From positions 24,523 through 88,522 of the forward strand of contig WGNM01000021.1 in the NCBI GenBank assembly GCA_016124575.1: a DNA stretch of 64,000 nt, written 5' to 3'. Of the stretch, positions 54,915 to 63,346 are shown in pieces; the stretch's first letter is position 1, and each line of letters starts with the position of its first letter. A program made the translations under genes and the position numbers. The stretch comes from Cryomorphaceae bacterium (GTDB taxonomy: Bacteria; Bacteroidota; Bacteroidia; Flavobacteriales_D; Sanyastnellaceae). The notes below the pieces were generated by a model. That model was not told the origin of the DNA, searched no databases, and saw nothing but the letters and a program-made list of their open reading frames with translations.

Positions 54915-55544
54915 CTAGTGATTTAATTCACCAAAAACACTGGTTTGCACTATTTGTCCGTTGTCTATAAACCCTATCCCTAACGCGGGGATGTTTTTTG
55001 CTTGCAGCCATTTATTGGTGACTTCAGAATCAGTAAAAAGTCCGAGTTCTCCACTGTGTTTTTCTACGTCACGGTGGTTGTAGCTGAGCACTGTGCTCAA
55101 TTTCCACGCTTTATGATCAAGCAACCAAACGTGTGTGAAAGATGCTATGCTGGTAAGGTATTTTTGATTCGTTCCCTCTTCTGCAAAAAATCGGTGTTCG
55201 CCGTGTTGTATTGCGCCATAAAGGGTGTCGTTGCGATGCAACGGATAAATGGATGTTGTACTTTTATTGAGCGCTCTCGTGGCCGTGTATGGCAGCCCAC
55301 AGATTCCTTGAATACTTTCTAAAAAGGCTTCTTTGGATGACGTAATGCCTCCTTGGTCATGAAAAAAAACAAATTCGTCGCTGATCAAATCTTGCAAGAC
55401 TTCAATATCGCAAGTGTTGAAGCCAATGTCGAAAACCAGACTGTCGCTTTTGCTGATAGACTTATATAAATCCGTTGATTCGTGAACCTGACTGTATGCA
55501 GCGGTCGAAAGCACGGTTGCGACAAGGATGGCTATTTTTCTCAA
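54915..55544 (-). pseudogene. NTF2-like domain plus stub of a serine hydrolase (truncated)
   Basis: From TTG 55544 the product is about 209 residues with a signal peptide (LRKIAILVATVLSTAAYS, translated with Met). An NTF2/DUF4440-like domain (about 25-150) contains CDIEVLQDLISDEFVFFHDQ. Near the C-terminus NIPALGIGFIDNGQIVQTSV is the first strand of a class C beta-lactamase/serine hydrolase domain, which then ends after FGELNH. In related proteins a full 300-residue hydrolase with the Ser-x-x-Lys motif follows. So the gene looks cut off. A TACATTTG -7 box at 55568-55575 supports the TTG start over ATG 55676. Confidence 0.6.
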
Positions 55545-55567
55545 TGGGAAATCTTTCGTTGGTTGGG

Positions 55568-55575
55568 CAAATGTA
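55568..55575 (-). promoter_or_regulatory. Predicted -7 box of the truncated NTF2/hydrolase gene
   Basis: TACATTTG on the minus strand matches TAnnTTTG perfectly and lies 24 bp before TTG 55544. No well-spaced TTG upstream was seen, so the promoter is tentative. Confidence 0.4.
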
Positions 55576-55642
55576 GGTTTTTTAAAAAACGTTTTGCAGC
55601 AGCATGTTTGTCCAACTTTTATGGAATTGGTTGGATTTGTTT

Positions 55643-55792
55643 TTCGGTTTATCTCCCAAAAAACGTCCAAAACCATGCATCTACAAAATTCTCACGAGCA
55701 TCCACAAAGTGCCTATTGACAAGCATTTCAGACTTTTGTACCTTCGCTACGCTCGGTTTGGATGGGCGGGGGCGGGCGGGACCCGCGAGGGT
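55643..55792 (+). repeat. Dispersed 150-bp promoter/G-quadruplex repeat, copy 1
   Basis: This copy runs from TTCGGTTTATC to CGAGGGT. It contains AAAGTGC...GCATTT, which can fold into a 7-bp hairpin, then TTG (55716-55718) and TACCTTCG (55739-55746) 20 bp apart, a good Bacteroidetes promoter pair. GGGCGGGGGCGGGCGGG (55764-55780) follows, a textbook G-quadruplex, then ACCCGC, which can pair with the last GCGGG. The second copy at 56036-56186 is highly similar. Confidence 0.8.
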
Positions 55793-56035
55793 CAAACCTT
55801 TGATTTTCAACTCTTTCCTGCTTATCTTAAATACATTCTCGACTTCATCGCTCTCGTTCTCCTTCTCACTCTATTTTTCCCTCAATGCGCTCATTCTCTT
55901 TCTAACTATGTAACATAGTGGCTAAGAAAATAACACGTCCTTGAACTTACTTTCAAGAAGAATGATTTTCGCTCGCACATATTCATGATCGATGTGAATG
56001 AACCGAGAGTTCAGAATCCTATCACGAATCTTGCC
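55793..56035. other. Non-coding gap between the two repeat copies
   Basis: No gene or RNA could be supported. The first 120 bp are strongly pyrimidine-rich on the plus strand (many CTC and TTC runs), so plus-strand reading frames are artefacts of bias. The rest has ordinary composition with no hairpin that I would call a terminator. Confidence 0.5.
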
Positions 56036-56186
56036 TTCGGTTTATCCCAAAAAAAACGCCCAAAATCATGCATATACAAAGTTTTCGGCATCATCGGCAA
56101 AGTGCCTATTGACAAGCATTTTGGAGTTTTGTAACTTCGCTTCGCTCGGTGTGATTTGGGCGGGGGCGGGCGGGACCCGCAAGGGT
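56036..56186 (+). repeat. Dispersed 150-bp promoter/G-quadruplex repeat, copy 2
   Basis: Same order as copy 1: TTCGGTTTATC, a run of A, CATGCAT-x-TACAAA, AAAGTGCCTATTGACAAGCA, TTG (56109-56111), 20 bp, TAACTTCG (56132-56139), TTCGCTCGGT and the identical 17-base G tract (56158-56174), then ACCCGC. The two copies differ by scattered substitutions but not in these elements. The copies lie about 393 bp apart, in the same orientation. What is transcribed downstream, if anything, is not visible. Confidence 0.8.
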
Positions 56187-56401
56187 TGGTGGTGCTGGTT
56201 TTAATGTTGAACTGCCAATGGCAAGTAGAATGTCGAGCAGGTATTCGAGCCGATAATTAACCAGGAATCCAAGTCAATACTCAATCTGTTATTCGATCAA
56301 GTGGATGAAAAATAGCTCAAGAATCCGCAAGCAAATCGGCTTTTATATCAGTTTTATATTCTTCTATCTATTTCAATAAGTCCTTCTACTCTCTCCCCCT
56401 T
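56187..56401. other. Non-coding stretch after repeat copy 2
   Basis: About 215 bp between the second repeat and the stop of the small protein gene at 56402. No gene or convincing terminator; similarity to the sequence following copy 1 ends with the repeat itself. Confidence 0.5.
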
Positions 56402-56737
56402 TCACCGCTCTTCAATAATCGATTGTCCGCTCGACAGGTCGCCTGATGTCCACTCCCAAGTTTCATGCAACCGTATTTTCCCGTTCTCGAGTATTTCTGG
56501 TACCGACAAACATTTCCCTGTCATGAGCTTCCCTTCGCTGTTTACTTGGTGGTAGCGCATGTCGATAGTGCCAGCTTCGTCTACAATGCCAATGAGGTGG
56601 CCTTGTTTTATCTTTCCTCCTGCATATTCAGAGGTTACGATGTTGCCTATTTGGGTGTACTTGAATACGGTTTCACCGGATGTCTCTCCGTTGGGGGTAT
56701 TCTGTATGGGCACGAATGTCTTTCCGTTGTAATCCAT
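56402..56737 (-). CDS. Small conserved protein (often labelled N-acetylglutamate synthase)
   Basis: A 111-residue soluble beta-rich protein. MDYNGKTFVPIQNTPNGETS, FKYTQIGNIVTSEYAGGKI, GHLIGIVDEAGTIDMRYHQV and GKIRLHETWEWTSGDLSSGQ form a compact repeated beta meander, widely conserved in Bacteroidota and Firmicutes. I recall the database label 'N-acetylglutamate synthase', but the protein lacks any GNAT or kinase motif, so that name is unsupported. It ends a minus-strand row of four small genes, 6 bp after the acetyltransferase gene. Confidence 0.8.
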   Translation of the reverse strand: MDYNGKTFVPIQNTPNGETSGETVFKYTQIGNIVTSEYAGGKIKQGHLIGIVDEAGTIDMRYHQVNSEGKLMTGKCLSVPEILENGKIRLHETWEWTSGDLSSGQSIIEER

Positions 56738-56743
56738 GGTTGC

Positions 56744-57151
56744 TTATTTGATGTCGTCTACATGGTCTAAAACATAGCACTGCTCCCACTTGGTCATGCC
56801 GATTTTGGGATAGTATTCCACGGCTTTGGGTGCCGATAAGAGGATGAGCTTGGCCTGGGGTGTAGCCAATTTGGTGCGTCGTATCAGCTCTTTTCCAATG
56901 CCTTGCCTCTGGTACTTCTCGTCGATGGCGAGGTCTGAAAGGTAGGTGCAAAACATAAAATCGGTAAGCGACCTCGATACGCCTATCAATTTTCCTTGGT
57001 CCCTGGCGGTGATGATCAGATTTCCATGCTGGAGCATTTGGGAGATCCTGTCAGGCTCTGAAACGGGGCGCCGTTCGCCTAAGGTTGAATTAATAAGGAC
57101 TTCAGTGAATTCTTCTACACTTAAGTCGGTCTCTATTTGATAGGTTATCAT
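56744..57151 (-). CDS. GNAT family N-acetyltransferase
   Basis: A 135-residue acetyltransferase from ATG 57151 (MITYQIETDLSVEEF). The acetyl-CoA motif is YLSDLAIDEKYQRQGIGKEL (Q/R-x-x-G-x-G/A), preceded by KLIGVSRSLTD and followed by LLSAPKAVEYYPKIGMTKWE. It transfers acetyl to an amine of a small molecule or protein; substrate unknown. It overlaps the upstream GNAT gene by 4 bp (ATGA), so the two are coupled. Confidence 0.9.
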   Translation of the reverse strand: MITYQIETDLSVEEFTEVLINSTLGERRPVSEPDRISQMLQHGNLIITARDQGKLIGVSRSLTDFMFCTYLSDLAIDEKYQRQGIGKELIRRTKLATPQAKLILLSAPKAVEYYPKIGMTKWEQCYVLDHVDDIK

Positions 57152-57645
57152 GGGTTTAAATTTAATTCGTACAACCAATACTTTTTGCCATAAATCGGTT
57201 CCAATTGGCGAATGACCACAAAACCGAGCTTTTCGTATATGTGGCGGGCTTTATCCATAAACTCTGAGGTGTGCAAGGCGATGCGCTTCTCGCCTTGCTC
57301 TTTTGCATATTCGATGCAGCTTTCTGTTAGCTTCTGTCCGATTTTAAGGCCCTTGCGCTTTTCCGACACGGTTACAAAACGAATGTAGCTTTGCTCTTCA
57401 CTGTATATGTGGGTGGGATGTCCACTCAAAACCAAAAAACTCATTCCGATTATTTCGCCGGCATCTTCGCAGACAAATCCAATGGCTTGCTGGAGCAGTT
57501 GTTGGTAGAGGACTTCGTTCGAAATGGTTGCCGACATCGTTTTCCAATGCTCGACCGATAATTCGGCCTCATACTTCCCCCACTCCGTTTGGCCCAATTG
57601 CGAAATGGCTTTTAAGTCGTTTATATCGGCGCGGCGAATGTGCAT
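57148..57645 (-). CDS. GNAT family N-acetyltransferase
   Basis: A 165-residue acetyltransferase: MHIRRADINDLKAISQLGQT, DAGEIIGMSFLVLSGHPTH, IRFVTVSEKRKGLKIGQKLT (the coenzyme loop is K-R-K-G-L-K-I-G rather than the canonical Q-x-x-G-x-G) and YEKLGFVVIRQLE. It is the first of two consecutive GNAT genes, in a minus-strand block with a membrane protein gene just 3 bp upstream. Substrate unknown. Confidence 0.88.
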   Translation of the reverse strand: MHIRRADINDLKAISQLGQTEWGKYEAELSVEHWKTMSATISNEVLYQQLLQQAIGFVCEDAGEIIGMSFLVLSGHPTHIYSEEQSYIRFVTVSEKRKGLKIGQKLTESCIEYAKEQGEKRIALHTSEFMDKARHIYEKLGFVVIRQLEPIYGKKYWLYELNLNP

Positions 57646-57648
57646 GCT

Positions 57649-58104
57649 CTATTTTGGAAAAAGGAAAATCCCTGGTTGTCCTGTGCATTCTGCGCCCCAG
57701 GCTTGAGCTTCTTTATCGATGTACCAATCATTCATTCCTTCTCCAAATCCGGTTCCCATAATCATGTATGCCATCCAAATATTGAGCGTTGAAAACAAGA
57801 TAAATAGTCCAACGACAATTCTATAAACGCTCTGAAGTGGTTTCTTATTCGCTACCCGCTCTATCAAATGCAAAATTAACTTTCGAAGCAACAATACGAC
57901 AATGGTCCAGATGGCGGTGTTGAAAATCAATCCAAATACGCTGTAAAAATAGGTCATTGAACTGCCCAGTGATTTCTGGCGGAAAACAAACGGACTACCT
58001 GTGTACTCCGGTAAAACCTCGCTACCATTGCAGGTATATTCAATCCCTACAGCGGCAGAAAGGACAAGTCCGAGGGCTATGTAAACGACAACGATGTACT
58101 TCAT
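57649..58104 (-). CDS. Small membrane protein with three helices
   Basis: A 151-residue protein with hydrophobic helices at about 4-20, 48-75 (YFYSVFGLIFNTAIWTIVVL) and 95-117 (IVVGLFILFSTLNIWMAYMI). The N-terminal loop (YTCNGSEVLPEYTGSPFVFR) is probably periplasmic, and the C-terminus NDWYIDKEAQAWGAECTGQP is polar. No family was recognised. It precedes the two GNAT genes by 3 bp. Confidence 0.65.
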   Translation of the reverse strand: MKYIVVVYIALGLVLSAAVGIEYTCNGSEVLPEYTGSPFVFRQKSLGSSMTYFYSVFGLIFNTAIWTIVVLLLRKLILHLIERVANKKPLQSVYRIVVGLFILFSTLNIWMAYMIMGTGFGEGMNDWYIDKEAQAWGAECTGQPGIFLFPK

Positions 58105-58396
58105 CTTTCAAATGGGCTGCAAGGTTATTTAAAATTCTTGTCCTTCGTTATGCCACCCAATTTAACAACTTGCACCGTTTCCCGACACTTCAAACTTGCA
58201 ATAATTTGAAATTACGATCCAAGCTACTTGGCCGAGCAACACAAGTTTCCACGTCGTTCACACGTTCAAAATACTGAATGGATTTAAATTGTCGCTGCTC
58301 CTGTTTGTTAAAAACAAAAACAAATACAAAAACAGACTAAAATCTCAATCCGATACAGTTGTCGATTTGCAAACCATTCAAAAGGAAAATCTCTGC
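58105..58396. other. Non-coding stretch
   Basis: About 290 bp between the membrane-protein start and the terminator of the large T9SS gene. A-rich on the plus strand near 58300-58400. I see no gene or RNA; a promoter for the minus-strand block must lie near 58105-58160, but no perfect TAnnTTTG box stood out. Confidence 0.5.
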
Positions 58397-58428
58397 AAAA
58401 AAAAAGGGAACGCTTTGCTACATTCCCT
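58397..58428 (-). terminator. Terminator of the 1015-residue T9SS gene
   Basis: AGGGAACG (58405-58412) and CATTCCCT (58421-58428) form an 8-bp stem with one G-U. The T run of nine on the minus strand (58397-58405) lies beyond it, 20 bp after the stop. Confidence 0.9.
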
Positions 58429-58447
58429 AATTCGATGGTTATATTTC

Positions 58448-61400
58448 TCAATTGACGATGATCTGCTTTCTTGTCTGCACCGCGCCCGCCGCAAGCTCCA
58501 GGGTGTAGCTGCCACTCGGCCAATCGCCTATATTGATCTGACGAAGTGATCCGGTATGCTCAAAAACGACTCTTCCGTTGGCGTCGCTAACGCGGATGTT
58601 GATGATATCCACTAATTGATCGCCGGCGATGTGAAGCACTCCTCCGCGTTGCACGGGGACGGGATATAAGGCGATTTCTTCAGCATTGATGTCGTTAACG
58701 CCCACATAAGCAATGAATATAGCGTCTGAAGCACCTACACATCCATTGGGGTTGGTGATCTCTACGTGGTACACTCCGTCGACGGTGATGTCAAAGATTT
58801 GTTCGTCAGCGCCGTCGATGGGGGTGTCGTTGATATACCATTGGTAGCTGCTGCCTTCGGTTGCGATAAGTGTGTTGTAGATGCTGATAAATGCTACTTG
58901 TGGTGCTGGTAAGACGTCAACTGTGATGGTTTCTGTATCGGCGCAAACAGGACTGCTAGCGAGCAATGATAAGGCATAGGTGCCTTCAGCCTCCGCAAGC
59001 CACGTCAATTCCGATTCATCGCCAATGAGCTCTCCGTCGAGCATCCATCCAAAATGACTGATGAATGCATTCTGCGGTATGAGCTGCAGCTCCTCTCCTG
59101 CGCAGATTTCTGCCATTGCTCCGTCGATATCGGCAAAGGTGCTGTCACAAACGAATATGGTGTTGAGCGTGGTGTTGGTCACAATCGCCGGATTGGAATC
59201 GAAGAAGATGTACGCGGTATTCTCAATCTCGGTATTGTGCGCGAGGTCAGACTTGGTGCGGATTTTATAGGCAATCAAGCCGTGACTGTCGGCCTCACAA
59301 CAGGTGCTATCTGGCAGATTGATGTTTTCAAAGAAGAATTGTATCTCCCTTGTTTCTGCATTGATGCAGGTTTGCACGCTGTGACTGTTGGCCACCAATT
59401 CAAAGGTTGAAAGGTCAAGGTGCTCTGAAATTGTATCGCGCACGAGGACGTTAAAGGCTTGGAAGTTACCGGTGTTCTGGAACCGCACGAGATACTCCAA
59501 GGTGGTATCGGGACGAATGTAATGCGGTTCTGCGTAGCCCATTGGAAAGACTTGTTTGTCGTTGGGGTCATACGCACAAAGCACTTGCGACTCCCGTACT
59601 TTTTGTCCGTATGCCACCTGTACGTTGTTGTCGTACCCATAAGCATCGGCGGCATTCACAACGTATTCTCCCATCAATTCAAACGACGTCCCTTGCAATC
59701 CGATGTCGTAAAAGAACATTTGCAGCGGCATCAGATTTTCAAAGCTCAAATAGGCTTTATCGCCGACGATTGAATCGATCGGTGTAACTTCGTTGAACGA
59801 CGGTATCAAGCCATCTTTAGTGAATTCTACATAGCCATCGATGGGTACGTTGCCCATGTTGCGATAACAGATGTTGAAATTGTTGTTTTGATCGCAGACA
59901 AGTCCGTCCCAATTTGGGTAAAGGGTGATATCGATTCCATTTATTTCTGTCACGAAGTTCTTGCCGATGGCGATTTCTCCGGCTCCTCCTCCGGTGTTGT
60001 ACATCACTGGCATGGCGGTGGTTGCAACCGGGAATGGATTGACATTTAGGACATAAACGCTATAATTTCCGTTGGGTAAGACGGCCGTGAAATGACCAAA
60101 ATCATCGGTCAACATTGTTATGGCGTTGCCGATGTACACCGTTTGCATAGCTATTCCCTGCTCGCCTTCATCCTGAATTCCATTGCTGTTGATGTCGTGG
60201 AAAACGATTCCTGAAAGGGAGTATTCACATCCCATCGTACATTCAGCCTCTGGGTCGTAGTTGGCTGCGAGTTCGTCTATGCATCCTCCCAACGATGAAC
60301 ACCCCGTATCGATGCACGCGCTTGGATTGTAGTCGCAATAAGTAGGATCCATACAGCCTTCAATGTATTGGCAATCGACATTTGTTTCATAGATTGGATT
60401 GTAGTTGCATGCAGCAACCTCATTGCATCCGCAAGTAGCGAACTCGCATGACCCGTCATCGTCGCAAGCATCAGCATTGAAATTACACCCAATCGGATTG
60501 GTGCAGCCATACACAAAATCACAATCCACATCTGTGGTATAAGCTGGATAATAGTTGCAAGCTGTTTCAATGTTGCATCCGCACGTTGAGTAATCGCAAG
60601 AGCCATCATCCGAGCATGCGAGATCATTGTAATTGCAAGCGTACGGATCAGTGCAGCCGTTTATGTATTCACACGTAGCATCGTCGATGCAGACGTTTGC
60701 ATTGAAATTACACGCTGTGGCATCTGTGCATCCTTCGAGGTAAACACACCCGTCTACAAGCTCCGATGTAGGCTCGTAGTTGCAGGCAGCGGGATCGTTG
60801 CAATAGCCGAATATCAGACTTGGGTGAACCTGCGCAAACTCGCTTGCGGCGCCTTCTCCATAGCACCCTGCGTTCCACACATAATCTATTCTAACTTCTT
60901 CGTTATCGGTGCCATTTGGGTAGGTAAACACCTGCATATTCAGCTTGTATCTGATGGTTCCGGATGTTGTAAACTGTCCGATCAAAACGCGGTTATCCAA
61001 ACCGGTTGTCATGGTGAGTATGCTCGAAGGCTCGGCGAACCAGGAGGCTTCGTAGGGATTCAAATTCACTCCTTCGTCCATGTGGAAACTATCATAAAAC
61101 CCATACCCATATCCATCCTCCATATAAAAGCTGTACACATCGGGATAATCTTCATTATCGGCTCCTATGGTCACCCACGAATCGGCAGCGAGAGTTGATG
61201 AATACTGGAAGAATTGTGTATTGATACGGTTTCCAGACACTTCTCCGAAGTCTACATCGTTGTAAAAATGCGTGGTGGTCGCTATTTCAAGCTCATAGCA
61301 ATCGGCTGTGCTAAACACCGCCACCAGTCGGTCTGTCGGATTTTGAAAGGTAGCATACAACCTATATGTAGTAGTACCTGGCGGTTGTTCACTTATTCCG

Positions 61401-61495
61401 CCTTCAATCACATACGGCTCCAACAATACATTTGTGAGTTGCGCCTGCGCATGCAGGGTGAACATGATTCCCAATGATAGTAGTAGTTGTTTCAT
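58448..61495 (-). CDS. Large T9SS cargo protein with GCTDPxACNYN cysteine repeats
   Basis: A 1015-residue surface protein with signal MKQLLLSLGIMFTLHAQAQ. The N-terminal domain (about 20-215) is a paralogue of that in the SprB-repeat protein at 26749-29148 (TTYRLYATFQNPTDRLVAVF; DSWVTIGA; DNRVLIGQFTTSGTIRYKLN). Cys-rich repeats (about 230-425) have the form GCTDPYACNYNDLACSDDGS, typically calcium-like Asp loops. An SdrD-B-type start (LSGIVFHDINSNGIQDEGEQ), a DUF7619-like domain (DPNDKQVFPMGYAEPHYIRP, YLVRFQNTGNFQAFNVLVRD), PKD-like modules and a sorting tail (IALYPVPVQRGGVLHIAG) follow. Probably an adhesive surface protein. Confidence 0.88.
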   Translation of the reverse strand: MKQLLLSLGIMFTLHAQAQLTNVLLEPYVIEGGISEQPPGTTTYRLYATFQNPTDRLVAVFSTADCYELEIATTTHFYNDVDFGEVSGNRINTQFFQYSSTLAADSWVTIGADNEDYPDVYSFYMEDGYGYGFYDSFHMDEGVNLNPYEASWFAEPSSILTMTTGLDNRVLIGQFTTSGTIRYKLNMQVFTYPNGTDNEEVRIDYVWNAGCYGEGAASEFAQVHPSLIFGYCNDPAACNYEPTSELVDGCVYLEGCTDATACNFNANVCIDDATCEYINGCTDPYACNYNDLACSDDGSCDYSTCGCNIETACNYYPAYTTDVDCDFVYGCTNPIGCNFNADACDDDGSCEFATCGCNEVAACNYNPIYETNVDCQYIEGCMDPTYCDYNPSACIDTGCSSLGGCIDELAANYDPEAECTMGCEYSLSGIVFHDINSNGIQDEGEQGIAMQTVYIGNAITMLTDDFGHFTAVLPNGNYSVYVLNVNPFPVATTAMPVMYNTGGGAGEIAIGKNFVTEINGIDITLYPNWDGLVCDQNNNFNICYRNMGNVPIDGYVEFTKDGLIPSFNEVTPIDSIVGDKAYLSFENLMPLQMFFYDIGLQGTSFELMGEYVVNAADAYGYDNNVQVAYGQKVRESQVLCAYDPNDKQVFPMGYAEPHYIRPDTTLEYLVRFQNTGNFQAFNVLVRDTISEHLDLSTFELVANSHSVQTCINAETREIQFFFENINLPDSTCCEADSHGLIAYKIRTKSDLAHNTEIENTAYIFFDSNPAIVTNTTLNTIFVCDSTFADIDGAMAEICAGEELQLIPQNAFISHFGWMLDGELIGDESELTWLAEAEGTYALSLLASSPVCADTETITVDVLPAPQVAFISIYNTLIATEGSSYQWYINDTPIDGADEQIFDITVDGVYHVEITNPNGCVGASDAIFIAYVGVNDINAEEIALYPVPVQRGGVLHIAGDQLVDIINIRVSDANGRVVFEHTGSLRQINIGDWPSGSYTLELAAGAVQTRKQIIVN

Positions 61496-61729
61496 ATTGT
61501 TTTGTTTAAATGCAATCCAATACTAAACAAAAACTTCGGCATCATCAACCCTTCTCGGTGCAGACTTACTTCGCATTTCTTGGAATAATAACTTGTCTAC
61601 TAGGTGATTAATTGCGTGAGGAAGGTTAGTTGTAAGCAGTAGCGACATATGTATGTACTTCAAAAAAATGGTAAAAGCTATTGTTTATTCCATCTTGCTT
61701 TCTAAATTTGAAATACTCTGGATCAAAGG
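61496..61729. other. Non-coding stretch upstream of the T9SS gene
   Basis: About 230 bp that must hold the promoter of the minus-strand T9SS gene. I see no coding frame on either strand. A TTG (near 61629) and a TACTTC-type box about 20 bp later occur on the plus strand, possibly the promoter of the small RNA candidate that follows, but the match is weak. Confidence 0.4.
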
Positions 61730-61790
61730 AGCTGTACGGCTCTGGACGGCCCGGAACAAGTCCTCGGTTTGTAACCGGGGCTTTTTTATA
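61730..61790 (+). ncRNA. Candidate small RNA ending in a terminator
   Basis: Three hairpins follow each other: GAGC-TGTACG-GCTC near 61730-61745, GGAC...GTCC (61744-61764 approximately), and CCTCGGTT-TGT-AACCGGGG (61762-61780) with a T run from 61782. No plus-strand gene ends upstream, so this terminator has no protein gene to serve. The simplest reading is a short untranslated RNA or the remains of one. No family was recognised, and it is not a tRNA. Confidence 0.35.
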
Positions 61791-62190
61791 TTCAAATGAT
61801 ACCTAGATCGTCGGCATTTTTAGATTTGAAGCCTCTTTCCTTTAATTTTTTTAGAAAAATCTTGTCGGCTTCGCGATATCCACTTCATCAAAACACAGAA
61901 AGGATTTAGATGATTGGTGCGTATTTACTCTGCATTTTAGCTGAATGGTGAAAAGTTTTTTTGGCTACATGAAAATGGAGAACAACTTCAACGTCAGCAA
62001 ACAAATGAATTGACTGGCCACAACTAAATTTCGTTCGCCACCGACACCTGCTAGTCCAAGAAATAGAAAAATCAGTTTGAAAGTGTTGGCAAGCCTTGAT
62101 GGGGTTTTTCATTCAACACAAGCATCACACTGGGCTCTTCGATAAGCAAGGAATCTTCATTGTTGGCTGCAGTGTGTTTTTTTAATCCTT
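61788..62190. other. Non-coding stretch before the HNH gene stop
   Basis: About 400 bp with low coding signs on both strands; frames are short and broken. The text around 62080-62150 is ordinary. No terminator for the minus-strand HNH gene was found here. Confidence 0.45.
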
Positions 62191-63243
62191 TCAAGATTCT
62201 TCATTTCCTCCAAAATGGTGGTCAAGAAAGTAGTTGTCATTAAATCCCTCACCATATACCAAGTCTCTTTTTGCTCTCTCTGTCATAAACTCCTTGAGTC
62301 CTGGATATGGTAGTTCATGCTCTTTTTCTTCTTTTTTATACTCCACTTTGAATGTTTGCCAACTCATGTCCATGAACGGTCCAGCTGTTACTAGCAATTT
62401 TCCCTGTTCTTCCCGGTATTTTGGTGTCAGATACTTTCTTGTTTTCTCAATTACAAAATTCGTTGCTCGCGTCAACTCTAAGGTCAGGTCGACCACGAGC
62501 TCAGCATGGTAATTAAATTCCTCCAAAAGTTCATCGTATCTCTCAGGATTCCATTCATCAATTTGATAAAATTTCCTTGTAAACACTATCGTTTCAAATT
62601 CTGGGTTTTCTGATTCACTTAATGAATCATTTTCAACGTGTTTATAAAACACCTTTATCAAGTCATTCAGAACATTTTTGAGATTAAGTATTGCAGTTTC
62701 AAGTTCTTGATAACGCCCAGGCCAAAAACGAGAAACAACGTAAGTCGGAACTTTCTCAATCTCCTTCAATCTGGTATATCCAATGCTTGGTTGTCCGTTA
62801 CTTATTAAGGATTGTGTCCAACCATTGTAATTTTCTAAATCCAATCGTTTAAACAGTTCGTCAATATAACTGGCATAGGTCAAGTCGTCCTTGTTGACTT
62901 GAATATCAAGGTGCAAACTTTCTTTAACCCATTTTTCATGCACTTTTTTAAGTTCTATTAGCTTCTCTATAGTATAGTGAGTATCCTGGTCATCAATCTG
63001 TTTGTGGTGATTCCTACAAAGAAGAATTAGGTTATCGTACTTGTCTCTGTCCTCAGCAGACATTGGGTGGTTACCTCTTGGGCCATCCTTTTTTCGAGCT
63101 ATTATATGTGCTTCATCTCCAATTATAGATTCGTCATCTGTCTCGGTCTCTTCCGCTATCAATTCATTTCTACATTCCTCAAATGCACATCTATTTCCTG
63201 ACCGGCCCCACAGAAGTTTATGTGTCTTTAGTAATATGCTCAT
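62191..63243 (-). CDS. HNH endonuclease domain protein
   Basis: A 350-residue soluble protein. The first 100 residues are an HNH nuclease with zinc-type cysteines: LWGRSGNRCAFEECRNEL, then GDEAHIIARKKDGPRGNHPM and YDNLILLCRNHHKQID. The rest (about 110-350) is charged and mostly helical, with no recognised domain; it might bind DNA or a partner. Comparable HNH proteins are seen in defence islands. It precedes an IS boundary and a broken gene on the same strand, 103 bp away, so a two-gene locus is likely. Low-GC, AT-rich codon use contrasts with the rest. Confidence 0.85.
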   Translation of the reverse strand: MSILLKTHKLLWGRSGNRCAFEECRNELIAEETETDDESIIGDEAHIIARKKDGPRGNHPMSAEDRDKYDNLILLCRNHHKQIDDQDTHYTIEKLIELKKVHEKWVKESLHLDIQVNKDDLTYASYIDELFKRLDLENYNGWTQSLISNGQPSIGYTRLKEIEKVPTYVVSRFWPGRYQELETAILNLKNVLNDLIKVFYKHVENDSLSESENPEFETIVFTRKFYQIDEWNPERYDELLEEFNYHAELVVDLTLELTRATNFVIEKTRKYLTPKYREEQGKLLVTAGPFMDMSWQTFKVEYKKEEKEHELPYPGLKEFMTERAKRDLVYGEGFNDNYFLDHHFGGNEES

Positions 63244-63346
63244 CGTCTTTTTACATTATAGCTTACGGTTTGGCGTTTGTCGCAGTGGGAGATTGAGGAA
63301 CCGAAAACTGTCAATATATCAAAAAAGTTGATGCAGCCTCGTATGA

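Noticed and set aside
55482..55913. Plus-strand open frames through the pyrimidine-rich zone and repeat copy 1
   Set aside because: The frame crosses the start region of a minus-strand gene and the structured repeat; the residues are Ser/Phe/Leu-biased with no domain.
56402..56737. N-acetylglutamate synthase annotation
   Set aside because: The protein has no acetyltransferase or kinase motif; only a remembered database label supports it.
61762..61790. tRNA T-arm resemblance (CGGTTTGTAACCG)
   Set aside because: There is no acceptor stem, anticodon arm or D-arm around it; the stem and T run fit a terminator.
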